64,000 nucleotides of DNA, taken from positions 186,001 through 250,000 of the forward strand of contig WHUZ01000025.1 in NCBI GenBank assembly GCA_015179045.1. Direction: 5' to 3'. This document shows positions 20,276 through 30,996 of the stretch, piece after piece (within the stretch, counting starts at the first letter, position 1; every line of letters starts with the position of its first letter). Under the pieces are notes generated by a model. The model was not told the origin of the DNA. It did no database searches and was given only the letters and a program-made list of their open reading frames with translations. The translations under genes and the position numbers were made by a program. Source of the DNA: Kalaharituber pfeilii (lineage: Eukaryota > Ascomycota > Pezizomycetes > Pezizales > Pezizaceae).

Positions 20276-20690
20276 TGGGGCCCTGCTATAGCAAAGGACT
20301 GTGCACTTGAACTCACCCATATCTCTTGCCCCTGTGCCCCGCTGTCATTAGCGTTTCGCGACGACTGGTGGGCTTCGATGAATGCGCTGTCCAGATATAG
20401 ATAGGTCTGCATGGGCTTCTTCAGCTGCCAACTGGGCCCTCTGTTGTCTCCCACTCTCCTGAGCAAGAAAGTGAACTCACATCCTAGAGATACACTGAGA
20501 AGTGAGTTTCGTTTGCATTGCTTGAAGGAGTGGGATCAGAGTGATTTCGAGTGGTTTTGGGAGGAGGAGGACGGAAAAGGAAGGCAACGGAGCAAGAGAG
20601 AGACAAGAAAAGGAGGGACAGGTCGTGCACATAGGCTTTCGTTATGACACCCCACTCATGATACGCATAGTACTTCTCACTCAGGGCCTA
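20276..20690 (-). other. Possible exon of an unrecognised host gene flanking T1
   Basis: A minus-strand frame (about 20466 to 20309) reads VGDNRGPSWQLKKPMQTYLY and DSAFIEAHQSSRNANDSG before a good splice donor, TGG|GTGAGT, near 20307. If it is real, T1 lies inside the following intron. No domain recognised; low confidence. Confidence 0.3.
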
Positions 20691-20704
20691 CTTATACTTG
20701 CTGC

Positions 20705-20768
20705 TTGCCATCGCCATAGCCCACAGGGCGGCATGCGATTAGTGATTAAAAAAAAAAAAAAAAAAAAA
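20705..20768 (+). mobile_element. Ultrashort LINE family II tail insertion with perfect TSD
   Basis: 64 bp: the family II hairpin followed by about 20 A. Perfect 13-bp TSD TTATACTTGCTGC at 20692-20704 and 20769-20781. Confidence 0.95.
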
Positions 20769-20896
20769 TTATACTTGCTGCACCTCAACTCAATCAGACC
20801 TCCATCGATATCGCTATCCCTTCAACTGGCGAGACTCAACTAGCCTTGCATTAGTGGCCCTTGGCGATGATTAAGCACATAGTTCTACGAAGTTGT

Positions 20897-21227
20897 TGTT
20901 GGAATGGTACATCCGTTGCGTTTATGTTGCAGTTTCCTAAAATAGTAATTCACTCCGTTATCACTTGTTTCACTTGATTATTTCATGCATATGAACCATG
21001 TCTGGCGCTTATAGTGTTTCGGTTATTATTAGCGTTGACTCACACACCTCTCGGTTGGATTATGTTTTCCTTTTCTGTCATGGTACTGAAGTCACGTTAT
21101 ATCTCACTTTCTGTGTATATAAGTTGGGCAATTCTGCCACTTCTTAATAGATCAGACTCAACGAGCTTGCCTTTCATTCCCTTCGTGAATACAAGCATTT
21201 ACCAAAAAGACTTCGCTTATTTTGATA
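20897..21227 (+). repeat. Copia 5' LTR
   Basis: Begins TGTTGGAATGG and ends TTTTGATA (TG...TA rather than TG...CA). A TATA-like TATATAAG at 21116-21123 lies in the second half, as expected for the U3 promoter. Confidence 0.95.
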
Positions 21228-21242
21228 GGTTATGAGCCCGGC
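21228..21242 (+). promoter_or_regulatory. Primer binding site, internal initiator-tRNA type
   Basis: GGTTATGAGCCCGGC lacks the TGG of a tRNA 3'-end primer site. It is complementary to the anticodon stem-loop of eukaryotic initiator tRNA-Met (GGGCTCATAACC, anticodon CAU). Copia and Ty5 use such a half-tRNA primer, so the same mechanism is inferred. Confidence 0.8.
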
Positions 21243-21424
21243 TTGACGCCGCACTTGAATTACTGTTCCTACACCCTTCAAAAGCAACTCTTTTTCGGTC
21301 CCTTACATAGTCTCCTCCACTTACCGCAAAAGTGGCAGAATCAATTGCTTCACCCTCCTCTTCCGCTACAGGCTCTAGCTCCTCTATTTCTCCACCGAAA
21401 GATTTGAAGAAATCATCTTCCAAC

Positions 21425-24400
21425 ATGAGCGACGACTGCAACTACTCATACCGTATCTTCTCCTTCACCAAACTAGACCCCTCCAACCCCAACTATCAAT
21501 CGTGGACATCACGAGCGAAAGTACATCTCAAAGGTGCCCAGGTGTGGGAGATAGTATCTGGCGAAGAAAAGAAACCAAGTGATGCAAACGAAGCCAAAAA
21601 ATGGAATAATAAATCAGCCTTCGCGAACTCGTTACTCTCGCAGATGATCGATGATGACCTCGTCTACTTGGTGTCTGAAACAGATGATGCTCACATAGCC
21701 TGGAAAGCTATAGAAGAGCGATTCGACCGCAAAAATGTCACATCTAATCTCTCTTTCCTCCTAGCAGTTCTTAACGCCCACAAAGAAGAATCCACGACCA
21801 TGATCGACCATATACAGCAATACGAAACGCTTTGGCAAAGATTCAATGCTCGGGTCGCTTCAGCGGACGCTTCCTCAAAGAAGTATCTTCAAGGCCTCAA
21901 AACTGCATGGGAAGACTCTGTCTTCAAAAGTGTCTTGCTTATCAACTCTCTTCCTCCATCACAACAGCAACTAAAAGAAACTCTACTCGCAGTCGCCGAA
22001 TCCTCAGAATACGCGGATATTCGACAACGCCTGTTAGATGCCGTCTCCTCTACCTCTACAGCTGGTGCTGCGTTTCCTGCGGCTACGACTACCCCGAAGC
22101 CTGCTACCACCAACACCACAGCCTCAAAGGGCAAGAAGAAGAGGAACAACAAGAAGAAGCAACCATCGACTCCGGCTGGCAAAAATGAATGTTCCTGGTG
22201 TAAAAGCAGGGGACTTACTTTTGTCGGACATATCCATACGACCTGTGACGTACTTAAGCAGTACAACCAGTCTCTTTCTGCACTTAAGGCTGGTACTCCT
22301 CGTCCTGGTTTTGCGGGTCTCGCCTCTTCTTCCTCTACTGCTGTTGTTCCGTTCTCCGCCTCCTCCTCAACAACTGATATCTTTCCCATCTCATTCTCTC
22401 CGGACCAAGGTACTGGTAGAGCAATGATAGCAACAGCTCTTCCTATTGTCGGGACAGCTCTCAAAGCCGAGGGAACAGATACATACGAGGTATGGCTCCT
22501 TGATACCGGCGCATCTCATCACATCACCGCTAACTACCACTACCTAGAGAATCCAGTTCTCAACAGGACACCAATAAGAGTTGGTGGAGGTGCTATACTC
22601 TATAGTACCCATAGTGGAACAGTGAGGATGAATGTGAAGATGGATGGTCGTGTTCTAGAGCTTTCCTTCGATAATGTTCTGTTTATACCTGGTTGGAATG
22701 AAGCGTCTTTGATTTCTTGGAATGTTATTGCTGCCTTGGGAAAATTTCGGTTAATTGCGGAAGATGATTGGATGGAAGTTAGAAGAAAATCTGATAATGC
22801 ACTCTGTTTCTCTGCTCGCCAACAACACGGGACTTTTCAAATAAATCCCCTGTCCAAGTTCGGAACTGCACTCTCTGCCTCCGTACGTTTTTGGCACGAA
22901 GCTCTGGGACATTCCTCTCCTGAAAATTGGTCTAAAGCTAGAGAGAGATACATTGACGGTGACAAACTCCCCAAACGTCCATCGTCATTCTTCTGTGACA
23001 TATGTGAAAAATACAACTCACGTCGAATCACACCCAAGCCCTCCACTTCCACCACGTCCGCTCCGTTTGATTTAGTTCATACGGATGTAGCTGGTCCTTT
23101 CGCGGTTAACTCCCTGTCTGGTTCACTCTATTATCTTTCGTTCATTGATGACTTTTCCAGATATGCTGAAATACGCTTCCTGCGGCACAAATCTGATGCC
23201 ATCACTAGCCTTATTCACTTATGCGAAATAGTCAATCTCAGCACGAAAAGATACCCCCGTCGCATTCGCTCTGATAGGGGAGGAGAATATGTCAATAATG
23301 CATGGAAATCCTATTGCGAAAGTAAAGGGATTGTTCTAGAATTTACTGCTGCATACTCTCCAGAATCCAATGGTGTGGCTGAGAGATACAACCTCACCTT
23401 AACCAACATGGTACGACCCGCACTTGGAGACGCTCCCAAATTTCTCTGGGCAGAAGCCTTCAATTGGGCTACTTATACCAGAAACCGCCTTCCTCATACG
23501 GCACTTCTAGGGAAAACGCCGTACGAAATGCTATACAACAAACGACCACAGATTGGACATCTACGTCCTTTCTTCTCGAAATGCTACGTTCATATACCTC
23601 AGGAAACTCGGGGTGCCGGAAGCAAATTGAACGCTAGAGCATTCGAAGGTCATCTTGTGGGATATTTGCCTAATGTCAATATGTTCCGCATTTACAACCC
23701 TTCAGATAGAACAGTCAAAGAGTATCGACATGTTCGGTTCGTTCCCATCTCAAACGTCACCGACATCGAAGCAGGCATACAAAACCTCAATTCTTCGACT
23801 GATCCAGCTGTCAAGTTCACTACTCATACTCCTCCTCAGCAATCAATCCCTGGTACCTTCCCCTCCTCTCCCAAAAGGATCGAAGAAATCGGAACCGGTA
23901 CAGAGTCCCCACTGTCGTCAATATCTACCCCATCCATTCCACAATTCAGCGCCTCTCCCTCAGCTCAACAGTCTCCAAACAAACAGTCACCACGTATTAC
24001 ACCTACAGAACCAACGCAGGAAACTGCATGGTTCCATAGGTATGACACGCATTGGCCAACCGCTGTTAAAGAACGAACTCTCGAGCATGAAGCAGAAAGT
24101 CAACTCCTCTTTGAACATACTTCCCGTCAAGATACGCCAGAGCCCTCCTCCTCCACAACGCGCAGATACCCTGAAAGAGAATCTAGAAACCCTAACCCGG
24201 ATTACACTGGATTTTCAGGATTCGCCTTTGCTGCCAGAGAGCCTCAAACGTACAAGGAAGCTATGTCAGGATACGACTATGCTCAATGGACACAAGCAAT
24301 TCAAGAAGAACTTCAGTCCATCTTGGATGCAAAAGTATGGGATGAATACGACACCAAGGACTTACCACCAGGAAGAAAACCCATCCACTCCCGATGGGTC

Positions 24401-25768
24401 TTCAAGATTAAACATAGAGCTGATGGATCAATTGAGCGGTATAAGGCGAGACTAGTAGTCAAGGGCTTCAGCCAACAATATGGAATTGATTATGACGAGA
24501 CCTTCGCACCAGTGACACGGTATGATTCCCTACGACTCGTCATAGCCCTAGCAGCTAGTCTTAACCTCCTACTGGAACAACTTGATATAAAGACAGCGTT
24601 TCTGAATGGTAACTTGGACGAAGAGATCTGGATGCTACCACCACCCGGCATCGGTCTTGAAGGAAAAGTACTTCGTCTAAAAAAGGCATTATATGGTCTC
24701 AAGCAAGCTCCACTGAAATGGTATGAAAAATTAACCTCAGTACTTGCTGACCTAGGGTTCAAACCTCTGCACTTCGATCCATGCGTCTTCGTTTTCTTTA
24801 ATGCCAACCGCAGGACAATTCTTGTGGTATACGTTGACGACCTCACCATCAGCGGTGTCCGAGCTGATTTGGATCTCTTAATTGAGCATCTTCAGAAGCA
24901 CTTCACGGTAACAGTGAAGGGACAACTCCAATGGTTATTAGGAATCGAAATTCAACAAAATAGAGAGAGTATTACTCTCAGTCAGTCACAGTACGTCGAA
25001 CAAATACTCAAGCGTTTCGGTATGGAATCCTGTCGGCCAGTCACTACCCCTATGGATCCAAAATTAAAGCTCCAAAAAGCTACCGAAGATGATGAACCTG
25101 TCGATACAACCTTATATCAGCAGATCATTGGCTCGCTAATGTATTTAGTCACCGGAACCAGACCTGACCTTGCGTATACTGTCTCTTTCCTCTCTCAGTT
25201 CTCTTCACGACCTCTAAAGTCTCATCACGAAGCCGTCAAACGCGTACTACGGTACCTGTCTGGAACTCGTCAATGGAAACTCACCTATCCTCGTGGAAGA
25301 TCTCTAGTTCTTACTGGTTATGCTGATGCATCTTACGCCTCTTGTCTGGATACTCGTCGCTCATGGTCGGGATATGCGTTTACACTTGGAGACTGCCTTA
25401 TTTCCTGGAGATCAGTTAAACAAAACTGTGTCTCAGCATCCACTACGGAATCAGAATATATCGCTCTCTCACTTGCTGTACGACAAGCCATCTGGTACAA
25501 ACATGGTTTCGAAGAACTCAAATTCAAGATACCTATACACCTTTGGGCCGATTCTACCTCCGCCATCGACATATCCAACAATCCCATGCATCACCAAAGA
25601 ACAAAGCACATTGATGTTCACTATCATATCACTCGTGAACACCTAGCAGCTGGAGACTTTACGCTCGACTACTTCCCTACAGACACTAATCCCGCTGACC
25701 TCTGTACAAAGGCTTTGGAACTCGTGAAGCACAATCGTTTTTCTCAACAACTTGGCTGCAACGTCTGA
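21425..25768 (+). CDS. Copia gag-pol polyprotein, intact
   Basis: 1447 codons from the first good ATG (the frame is open from 21332). Gag has the UBN2-like start (LDPSNPNYQSWTSRAKVHL) and a Cys-rich knuckle, CSWCKSRG...H...C, near residue 265. Protease LLDTGASHH is near 357. A pre-integrase HHCC finger (H..H...CDIC) follows. The integrase has DD35E residues (HTDVAGPF, SDRGGEY, SPESNGVAERYN) near 551-650. RT has KARLVVKGFSQ near 1006, LDIKTAFLNG and the YVDD box near 1134. RNase H has TGYADASY and STTESEY near 1298-1340. All expected catalytic residues are present and there are no stops or frameshifts. Single-ORF organisation implies Gag:Pol balance by processing or splicing. Confidence 0.96.
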   Translation: MSDDCNYSYRIFSFTKLDPSNPNYQSWTSRAKVHLKGAQVWEIVSGEEKKPSDANEAKKWNNKSAFANSLLSQMIDDDLVYLVSETDDAHIAWKAIEERFDRKNVTSNLSFLLAVLNAHKEESTTMIDHIQQYETLWQRFNARVASADASSKKYLQGLKTAWEDSVFKSVLLINSLPPSQQQLKETLLAVAESSEYADIRQRLLDAVSSTSTAGAAFPAATTTPKPATTNTTASKGKKKRNNKKKQPSTPAGKNECSWCKSRGLTFVGHIHTTCDVLKQYNQSLSALKAGTPRPGFAGLASSSSTAVVPFSASSSTTDIFPISFSPDQGTGRAMIATALPIVGTALKAEGTDTYEVWLLDTGASHHITANYHYLENPVLNRTPIRVGGGAILYSTHSGTVRMNVKMDGRVLELSFDNVLFIPGWNEASLISWNVIAALGKFRLIAEDDWMEVRRKSDNALCFSARQQHGTFQINPLSKFGTALSASVRFWHEALGHSSPENWSKARERYIDGDKLPKRPSSFFCDICEKYNSRRITPKPSTSTTSAPFDLVHTDVAGPFAVNSLSGSLYYLSFIDDFSRYAEIRFLRHKSDAITSLIHLCEIVNLSTKRYPRRIRSDRGGEYVNNAWKSYCESKGIVLEFTAAYSPESNGVAERYNLTLTNMVRPALGDAPKFLWAEAFNWATYTRNRLPHTALLGKTPYEMLYNKRPQIGHLRPFFSKCYVHIPQETRGAGSKLNARAFEGHLVGYLPNVNMFRIYNPSDRTVKEYRHVRFVPISNVTDIEAGIQNLNSSTDPAVKFTTHTPPQQSIPGTFPSSPKRIEEIGTGTESPLSSISTPSIPQFSASPSAQQSPNKQSPRITPTEPTQETAWFHRYDTHWPTAVKERTLEHEAESQLLFEHTSRQDTPEPSSSTTRRYPERESRNPNPDYTGFSGFAFAAREPQTYKEAMSGYDYAQWTQAIQEELQSILDAKVWDEYDTKDLPPGRKPIHSRWVFKIKHRADGSIERYKARLVVKGFSQQYGIDYDETFAPVTRYDSLRLVIALAASLNLLLEQLDIKTAFLNGNLDEEIWMLPPPGIGLEGKVLRLKKALYGLKQAPLKWYEKLTSVLADLGFKPLHFDPCVFVFFNANRRTILVVYVDDLTISGVRADLDLLIEHLQKHFTVTVKGQLQWLLGIEIQQNRESITLSQSQYVEQILKRFGMESCRPVTTPMDPKLKLQKATEDDEPVDTTLYQQIIGSLMYLVTGTRPDLAYTVSFLSQFSSRPLKSHHEAVKRVLRYLSGTRQWKLTYPRGRSLVLTGYADASYASCLDTRRSWSGYAFTLGDCLISWRSVKQNCVSASTTESEYIALSLAVRQAIWYKHGFEELKFKIPIHLWADSTSAIDISNNPMHHQRTKHIDVHYHITREHLAAGDFTLDYFPTDTNPADLCTKALELVKHNRFSQQLGCNV

Positions 25769-25775
25769 GAGAGAG

Positions 25776-26106
25776 TGTTGGAATGGTACATCCGTTGCGT
25801 TTATGTTGCAGTTTCCTAAAATAGTAATTCACTCCGTTATCACTTGTTTCACTTGATTATTTCATGCATATGAACCATGTCTGGCGCTTATAGTGTTTCG
25901 GTTATTATTAGCGTTGACTCACACACCTCTCGGTTGGATTATGTTTTCCTTTTCTGTCATGGTACTGAAGTCACGTTATATCTCACTTTCTGTGTATATA
26001 AGTTGGGCAATTCTGCCACTTCTTAATAGATCAGACTCAACGAGCTTGCCTTTCATTCCCTTCGTGAATACAAGCATTTACCAAAAAGACTTCGCTTATT
26101 TTGATA
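25776..26106 (+). repeat. Copia 3' LTR
   Basis: Identical to the 5' LTR over all 331 bp as read. It follows the polypurine run GAGAGAGAG at 25767-25775, which includes the last base of the stop codon. Confidence 0.95.
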
Positions 26107-26243
26107 GTTGTATCCACTCTTCAGGTAGCAACCACACGTAGAAAACTTCTTGAATAAGCATAAAGCCGCGAAGTTGAATTTGACAACATTGCCAAGGGCC
26201 ACTAATGCAAGGCTAGTTGAGTCTCACCAGTTGAAGGGATAGC

Positions 26244-26822
26244 ATTACTTGCAGTTAGGGGATCAACATCAACGCACTTTCCATTCAGTCCTTTCCACTG
26301 GATCCTCTGCCGCTCCTTCGGCCACTGCCCCTTTAGTCACCGCCAAGCCTTCTCTATTTGTCCCTTCCATAGGCCCGTAGCCTGTAAGCAGACATTGTTG
26401 AGGACTTGTTAGTGCAAGCAATGCAGGTAAGGCATCTTAGCGTACTTACCTTGCACAACGTATAGCGTTGGCACACAATGCAATTCGAATCGCGTAGTAC
26501 CGGATAGGGCCCCCGGTGACCCTTTCAACAGCTCCTCGGATGATAAAAATTACTCCTTGGTAGAATGCGCCTTTGGTGTATTTTATTTCTTTTGATCCCG
26601 TGGTTTGTCAGTTTTCTATCATTGAAGTTTTAAACCAATGGTATCTTTGTTACGATCAAGTAGTAGGTGAACGGGCTTTAAAATCGCGGGTGGATATACA
26701 GGGCTTTAGGCGGGACCAGGTTTATAAACATGGTTGGCGGAGGAATGCCTGGGGTAGCTGTGCGATTAATTCCAAAGCCAGGGATTGTGTCACTCCTAAA
26801 TACTAGTTAATAACATGGGGAC
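26244..26822. other. Unassigned DNA
   Basis: No gene seen. The part 26690-26790 is the first of three diverged direct repeats (others at about 26980-27085 and 27090-27180) sharing AACATGGYTGGCGGAG and ATTCCAAAG. Confidence 0.45.
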
Positions 26823-26835
26823 GAACTTGCTTGTA

Positions 26836-26928
26836 TTAGCCTGTCTCCGGGCTATGAGGGCTTGCCCAGGGACCCTGCCATGGCCAAGTGCTACAAGCGG
26901 GGTTATGTGATTAAAAAAAAAAAAAAAA
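26836..26928 (+). mobile_element. Ultrashort LINE family I tail insertion with perfect TSD
   Basis: 93 bp holding only the family I 3' tail and 16 A. Perfect 13-bp TSD GAACTTGCTTGTA at 26823-26835 and 26929-26941. Confidence 0.96.
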
Positions 26929-26941
26929 GAACTTGCTTGTA

Positions 26942-29055
26942 GCTTGTGCCAAGATTCTGTGGGTGAATGGGAGTGTATGTAGGTATATGGGGATATTGGA
27001 ACATGAGGGTCTCAGAGGGAACAGCCCCTATAACATGGCTGGCGGAGAACGCCTGGCTGCAGCTGGGGCCATTCCAAAGCGAAATAGCCTCTAGGTATAT
27101 GGGGGCTCCAGACAGACTAAGTTTGTAAATATGGTCGGTAGAGGATGCGTAGCGGAGCTAGCCGTCAATTTCCAAAGTGAGAGGTTGCTGCTCCTTTCCA
27201 AAAACAAGCAATAGGTTGGTATCCGAGGGCTTTGACCGGTACGAGAGTTCTTTCATGAAAGCAGATGCACAGGTATTTCTCTTTGAGGCTAAGAAATCAT
27301 TGTGCATATGCGACATCATCCAGTCAGCGTTGGATCTTTCACCACGAGGTGACGTAGTTACGCCACAAGTTGACACACATTTTACGCCAAAACTGACTAG
27401 TTAGGAGAACATACTGTATATCTCAACCACCCGAATAGAATTTTTTATGCGCTCTCCAGGGGAAGTAAACCAACGCTCATTCTTCGCACCCATGATCTCC
27501 AATTAGGCGAATGCTATGAATTCACTGCCTCTCCTGTTTTCAATTTTATAAATATAATCAGGAGTATATACACGCGCGCGCGGAGCTGAAGAAATAGCCT
27601 TGATCACTAGTTCGGAGGCTTAAGCTTGGCAACAGTCGGCTTGGTCGATCGTTCTACCGCGGCCTGCTTCAGAGGTTTGTACCTTCATGAATTGCACTGC
27701 ATGCAGCACTGGAGCGAAGAAATTAACCTAATCATAGACCCTACTAAACTCCAAGCGAATTCGTTAATGGCATGCTGCAGGGTCGACATTTGTGCCCTGA
27801 ATCAAAATTTCATAGATGCGCTTCGAATTCCTGAATTTTATATAGTCGCCATGAATGGAATTGTCTAGACTAGAATAATAGAGGAGGGGCTCAATCGAGA
27901 CTTATTGATAGTTTGCTCAACATAGATGTACGTTACTTTTTCCAGTCAGGATTTACGGAGGTTACCATTCCCCCTGGCACCTCTGAAGACTGACAAATTA
28001 TGGGCACAAAGTTCTTTGGGCGGGGTCAAATTATATAACTCGGGTACGAATGCAAAAGCAAGGATTATAGAAATATAGTGTTCTCCTAAATTCGCTTGAT
28101 CCCACTATCTCCGAGATGCGGCAATGATACCCCGGGTTCCACCCGTCCCAGCGTTCTTCCAGTTTGTAATACCACTCTACCTTGTGCTGCAACGTTCCCG
28201 TGCTACAAAGGCATGGCTTGGCACCTCCATAAGCATAACGCATAACTGATCAAGGCACGATACTTCAAATAAATTTTGTACACAATGAACTCTCGAGCGG
28301 AGGTGGAGCGACGCTTGTGGGTGGGCCTTCAGACCTTGCAGGTAGAGTTCTTTTTGTTTTTCTTTTTTTGCCGAGGAGCTGGAGCACAGGCCAGAAAGGA
28401 ATGGGAAGTACTCGATAATTGACCGATGGAGTGAAGATAGAAAGATGTGCCACCAAGACTGGCCACTGCGATGAGGAAGGCATGCGAGAATTCTTTAGTG
28501 CTTGTTGTGTCTTAGGAGCTGGCCGGTGTGGGGCGGGTGGAGCTGGTGCTCTGGTGCATGCTTGCGTTCAAAGTGACAATCTATAACATCACCAGGTATG
28601 GGAGACACGCGCAGGCCTTTACACGAAATCAGTAATAGCACCTGTACTGTACAACTTCCACTATACTGATTGATCGCTGCTTTCCTGGATTGTTGTACGT
28701 TACAATTTGACCGAAAATCTTCAGCTCTTGCTTCCTTTTCTCTTTTTTTGCTCAGTTTTTCGCTTGGAGTTTGATCTCGGCTCTAACGATTAACTTGAGC
28801 TTTCAGCTGAATTGAGGTACCGGCCCATGGTCGTTATATTACCGGAGCAAGGATCCGTGAGAACCTGTGCATTTCACCTCGCTTGTACTGCATCCTCCCC
28901 TGTTGGCCCAGGATGATGCTCATTTTGGACGCAAGTCACTGATTTTGGAAGATCTCACTCGATTCAACGCTGAACTTTTGATATTGGCAGCAACAAGGAA
29001 AGCTGAAAGCAGCTCTGGCGTTAACCTAATTCTGTTACACAAGGAAAAAACGGTT
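26942..29055. other. Unassigned DNA, gene-poor
   Basis: Contains two of the three diverged ~100-bp direct repeats at its start, an alternating CG run (CGCGCGCG) near 27572, and several short frames (for example 27626-27868 and 28867-29094) without recognisable domains or clear splice structure. I see no gene I can support. Confidence 0.5.
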
Positions 29056-29121
29056 ACCCTGCCATGGCTTGGCGCTGCAAGCGGGGTTATGTGATGTAAA
29101 AAAAAAAAAAAAAAAAAAAAA
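29056..29121 (+). mobile_element. Ultrashort LINE family I tail insertion
   Basis: About 41 bp of family I tail plus poly-A. TSD AAGGAAAAAACGGTT before and AAGGAAAAACGGTTT after, differing by one A in a homopolymer. Confidence 0.9.
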
Positions 29122-29621
29122 AAGGAAAAACGGTTTGTCCAACTTCCAGCTCTTTCTTGTAAAATGGGGACCCTTCTGGATGGAAAAATTGACCCTTGCT
29201 AGCTTTAATGCTAGTCAGGGCTATGAATTGAGAAAACAGCTTAGCAGTTTGGAGAATGAGGAAGTGAGTATGTACATCTTGCAAATCTAGCATCACAAAA
29301 TCAGCTGTATAGTTCCATATGTCCCTTCCACCTACAGGGTGTCGGTCATTGTCCGCTAGATCGTGTTAGGCAGCCTTCAAAGGAAACTATTCGTGCAGGC
29401 TCGGGTTTTGTTGCCATGTTCGGTTCCTGGAGATCTACGGGCAGCGCGGTGATATTGAGAGGGATAGTTGGGATGAAGTATGATTTTAGTCTCAATTGAT
29501 GCACCCGAACCGCTGTATGGTCCAACCCCGTAGCGGAAAGTTCCTATGATTCTCAGCTTTCCCTGCGCTGTCCACTTAGTAGGTGACTGAAAATGCTGGC
29601 ATGAAGGGTGGGCCGGCGGTG

Positions 29622-29629
29622 TATAAAAG
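29622..29629 (+). promoter_or_regulatory. TATA box of the CBM-like gene
   Basis: TATAAAAG lies 156 bp upstream of the ATG at 29785, in a CG-rich context (GGCGGTGTATAAAAG). It is followed by a three-copy 26-bp repeat in the inferred leader. Confidence 0.6.
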
Positions 29630-29651
29630 AGCCATCTCAGCCATGGCCATT

Positions 29652-29729
29652 GCGTATCTTCTCAATTCCATCCCATTGCGCATCTTCTCAATTCCATCCC
29701 ATTGCGCATCTTCTCAATTCCATTCCAAT
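29652..29729 (+). repeat. Three 26-bp tandem repeats in the 5' leader
   Basis: Units GCGYATCTTCTCAATTCCAT + CCCATT, the third slightly diverged, between the TATA box and the start codon. They would be part of the transcribed leader. Confidence 0.9.
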
Positions 29730-29784
29730 TCGACCTTGCCCTTTCACGTCTCGTTCCTGCCAGCACGCATTACATTTCGCAGAC

Positions 29785-30503
29785 ATGCCTTCTATGACCT
29801 GCTTTTCAACATTGGCACTATATGCCGTGATTCTTCTGGGACAGATTGCTCGTGTCTCTGGTGCACCGAGCACGAACGACAATACGTAAGTTACTGTGGG
29901 ACTTGATAGCCTTGCCTGCAAAGTTCATTGCAACTAATCTGCGTTGCCATTTACTAAAGTGATCCCGCCTGCTGTGTCCCGGACATCCCGGTGCCTGTCC
30001 TCTCACCCCATACTGTCACAACAACCGTGACGGAAACCGTTACAATTACTGCGTTTCCCGAATTCTGCTGTCCAAGTACCAACCGGATTGCCAATCCAGG
30101 TTTCGAGACTGACGATGCCTGGAACGTCGGAAACAACTACATCTTCCGTGCTAATCCCACCCCGGGTGTGCACGACGCCCGCGTGATCGTTTCCGAATTC
30201 ACCGGTCCAAACCAAACCCGCACATTCTCCCAGACAATTTCTGGGCTATGCCCAGGTCGCGTCTACCGATTCAAGGCAGAAATTCAAATGTGGCAGGGAA
30301 GCGGAACAGCATACGTCAATTATTCGTTGGGCAGCATTCAGTTCTTGAGAACTCAGTCGCTCGCCAGGGGGCCTTGGGTAACAGTCAGGGGACTCGTGAC
30401 GCCAACTGCAACAACGATGGTATTGACAGTGAACGTTATCTCAAATGGGGCGGCTGGTACAAGGAAGTTTGTGCAGGATGATTTTGAGCTTATCCTAGTT
30501 TAG
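29785..30503 (+). CDS. Secreted protein with CBM4/9-like jelly-roll domain
   Basis: Two exons, 29785-29885 and 29960-30503 (74-nt GT-AG intron), giving 214 residues. Residues 1-26 form a signal peptide with a hydrophobic core (LALYAVILLGQIARVSGA). A Cys-containing segment and a Thr/Val linker (TVTTTVTETVTITAF) follow, then from about residue 82 a single carbohydrate-binding-like domain: RIANPGFETDDAWNVG, AEIQMW, YVNYSLG and FVQDDFELILV, the last two features typical of CBM_4_9/CenC-type folds. The protein is probably extracellular and binds a glycan; the ligand is unknown. Six-Cys pattern not complete, so not a hydrophobin. Start chosen for the signal peptide and TATA context. Confidence 0.85.
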
Positions 30504-30996
30504 AAGTAGTGGGCAGAAATTGAGAAGAGGAGCATTGGGTGCCTGTTCGCATGGTATTACATTTACAGCATATGGGTTATATATGGTATAATCTCGCCTA
30601 TTATATGGCGAAGATATATCCTTTGTGCGCTCCTCACATTTACTTCCTGAGGTTCTACGTTGAGATAGTTTCTCTTTTGTTGTTCGTTGTTATATGTATG
30701 TAATTCCTTGTTATGCTGCTATGTGAGCTATGGTAATATTACTCTAGGCTTTAAAATAGAGCAAATTAAATTTTCATCTATATTGACTCCTAAAGAACCT
30801 TTTGTCCCTACACCTCCATGGCGCTTGTTGCTACCTCCATCACTGGAGACAACAGCATTCCAGTTCGACCAAGGGATAGGTCAGTTCACAAGAATAGACA
30901 AAACCCAAGCCGCTTAAGCCCCCCTCCCCTCCTCTATCACCTCTCAATCATAAAACTCACACCTCCCCCTCCACCACGTCTCAACTGTACCCCCAT
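30504..30996. other. Unassigned DNA downstream of the CBM-like gene
   Basis: AT-rich 3' flank, probably including the terminator of the gene at 29785-30503. No other gene seen. Confidence 0.5.

Larger units (their letters stand above)
20897..26106 (+). mobile_element. Complete Ty1/copia LTR retrotransposon, identical LTRs
   Basis: 5.2 kb with 331-bp LTRs at 20897-21227 and 25776-26106 that I read as identical base for base, and a 5-bp TSD GTTGT at 20892-20896 and 26107-26111. The primer binding site directly follows the 5' LTR, and a short polypurine run GAGAGAGAG precedes the 3' LTR, overlapping the stop codon. A single intact gag-pol frame fills the interior. Identical LTRs and an open frame indicate a recent insertion that is potentially active. 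Confidence 0.97.
20813..26243. mobile_element. Palindromic MITE interrupted by the copia element
   Basis: The arm GCTATCCCTTCAACTGGCGA... at 20813-20865 is repeated inverted at 26191-26243 with two mismatches in about 53 bp. Removing the copia element and one TSD leaves a roughly 216-bp element. The outermost bases allow a TA duplication (GCTA...TAGC), suggesting a Tc1/mariner-type MITE, but the TSD is not decisive. Confidence 0.8.
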
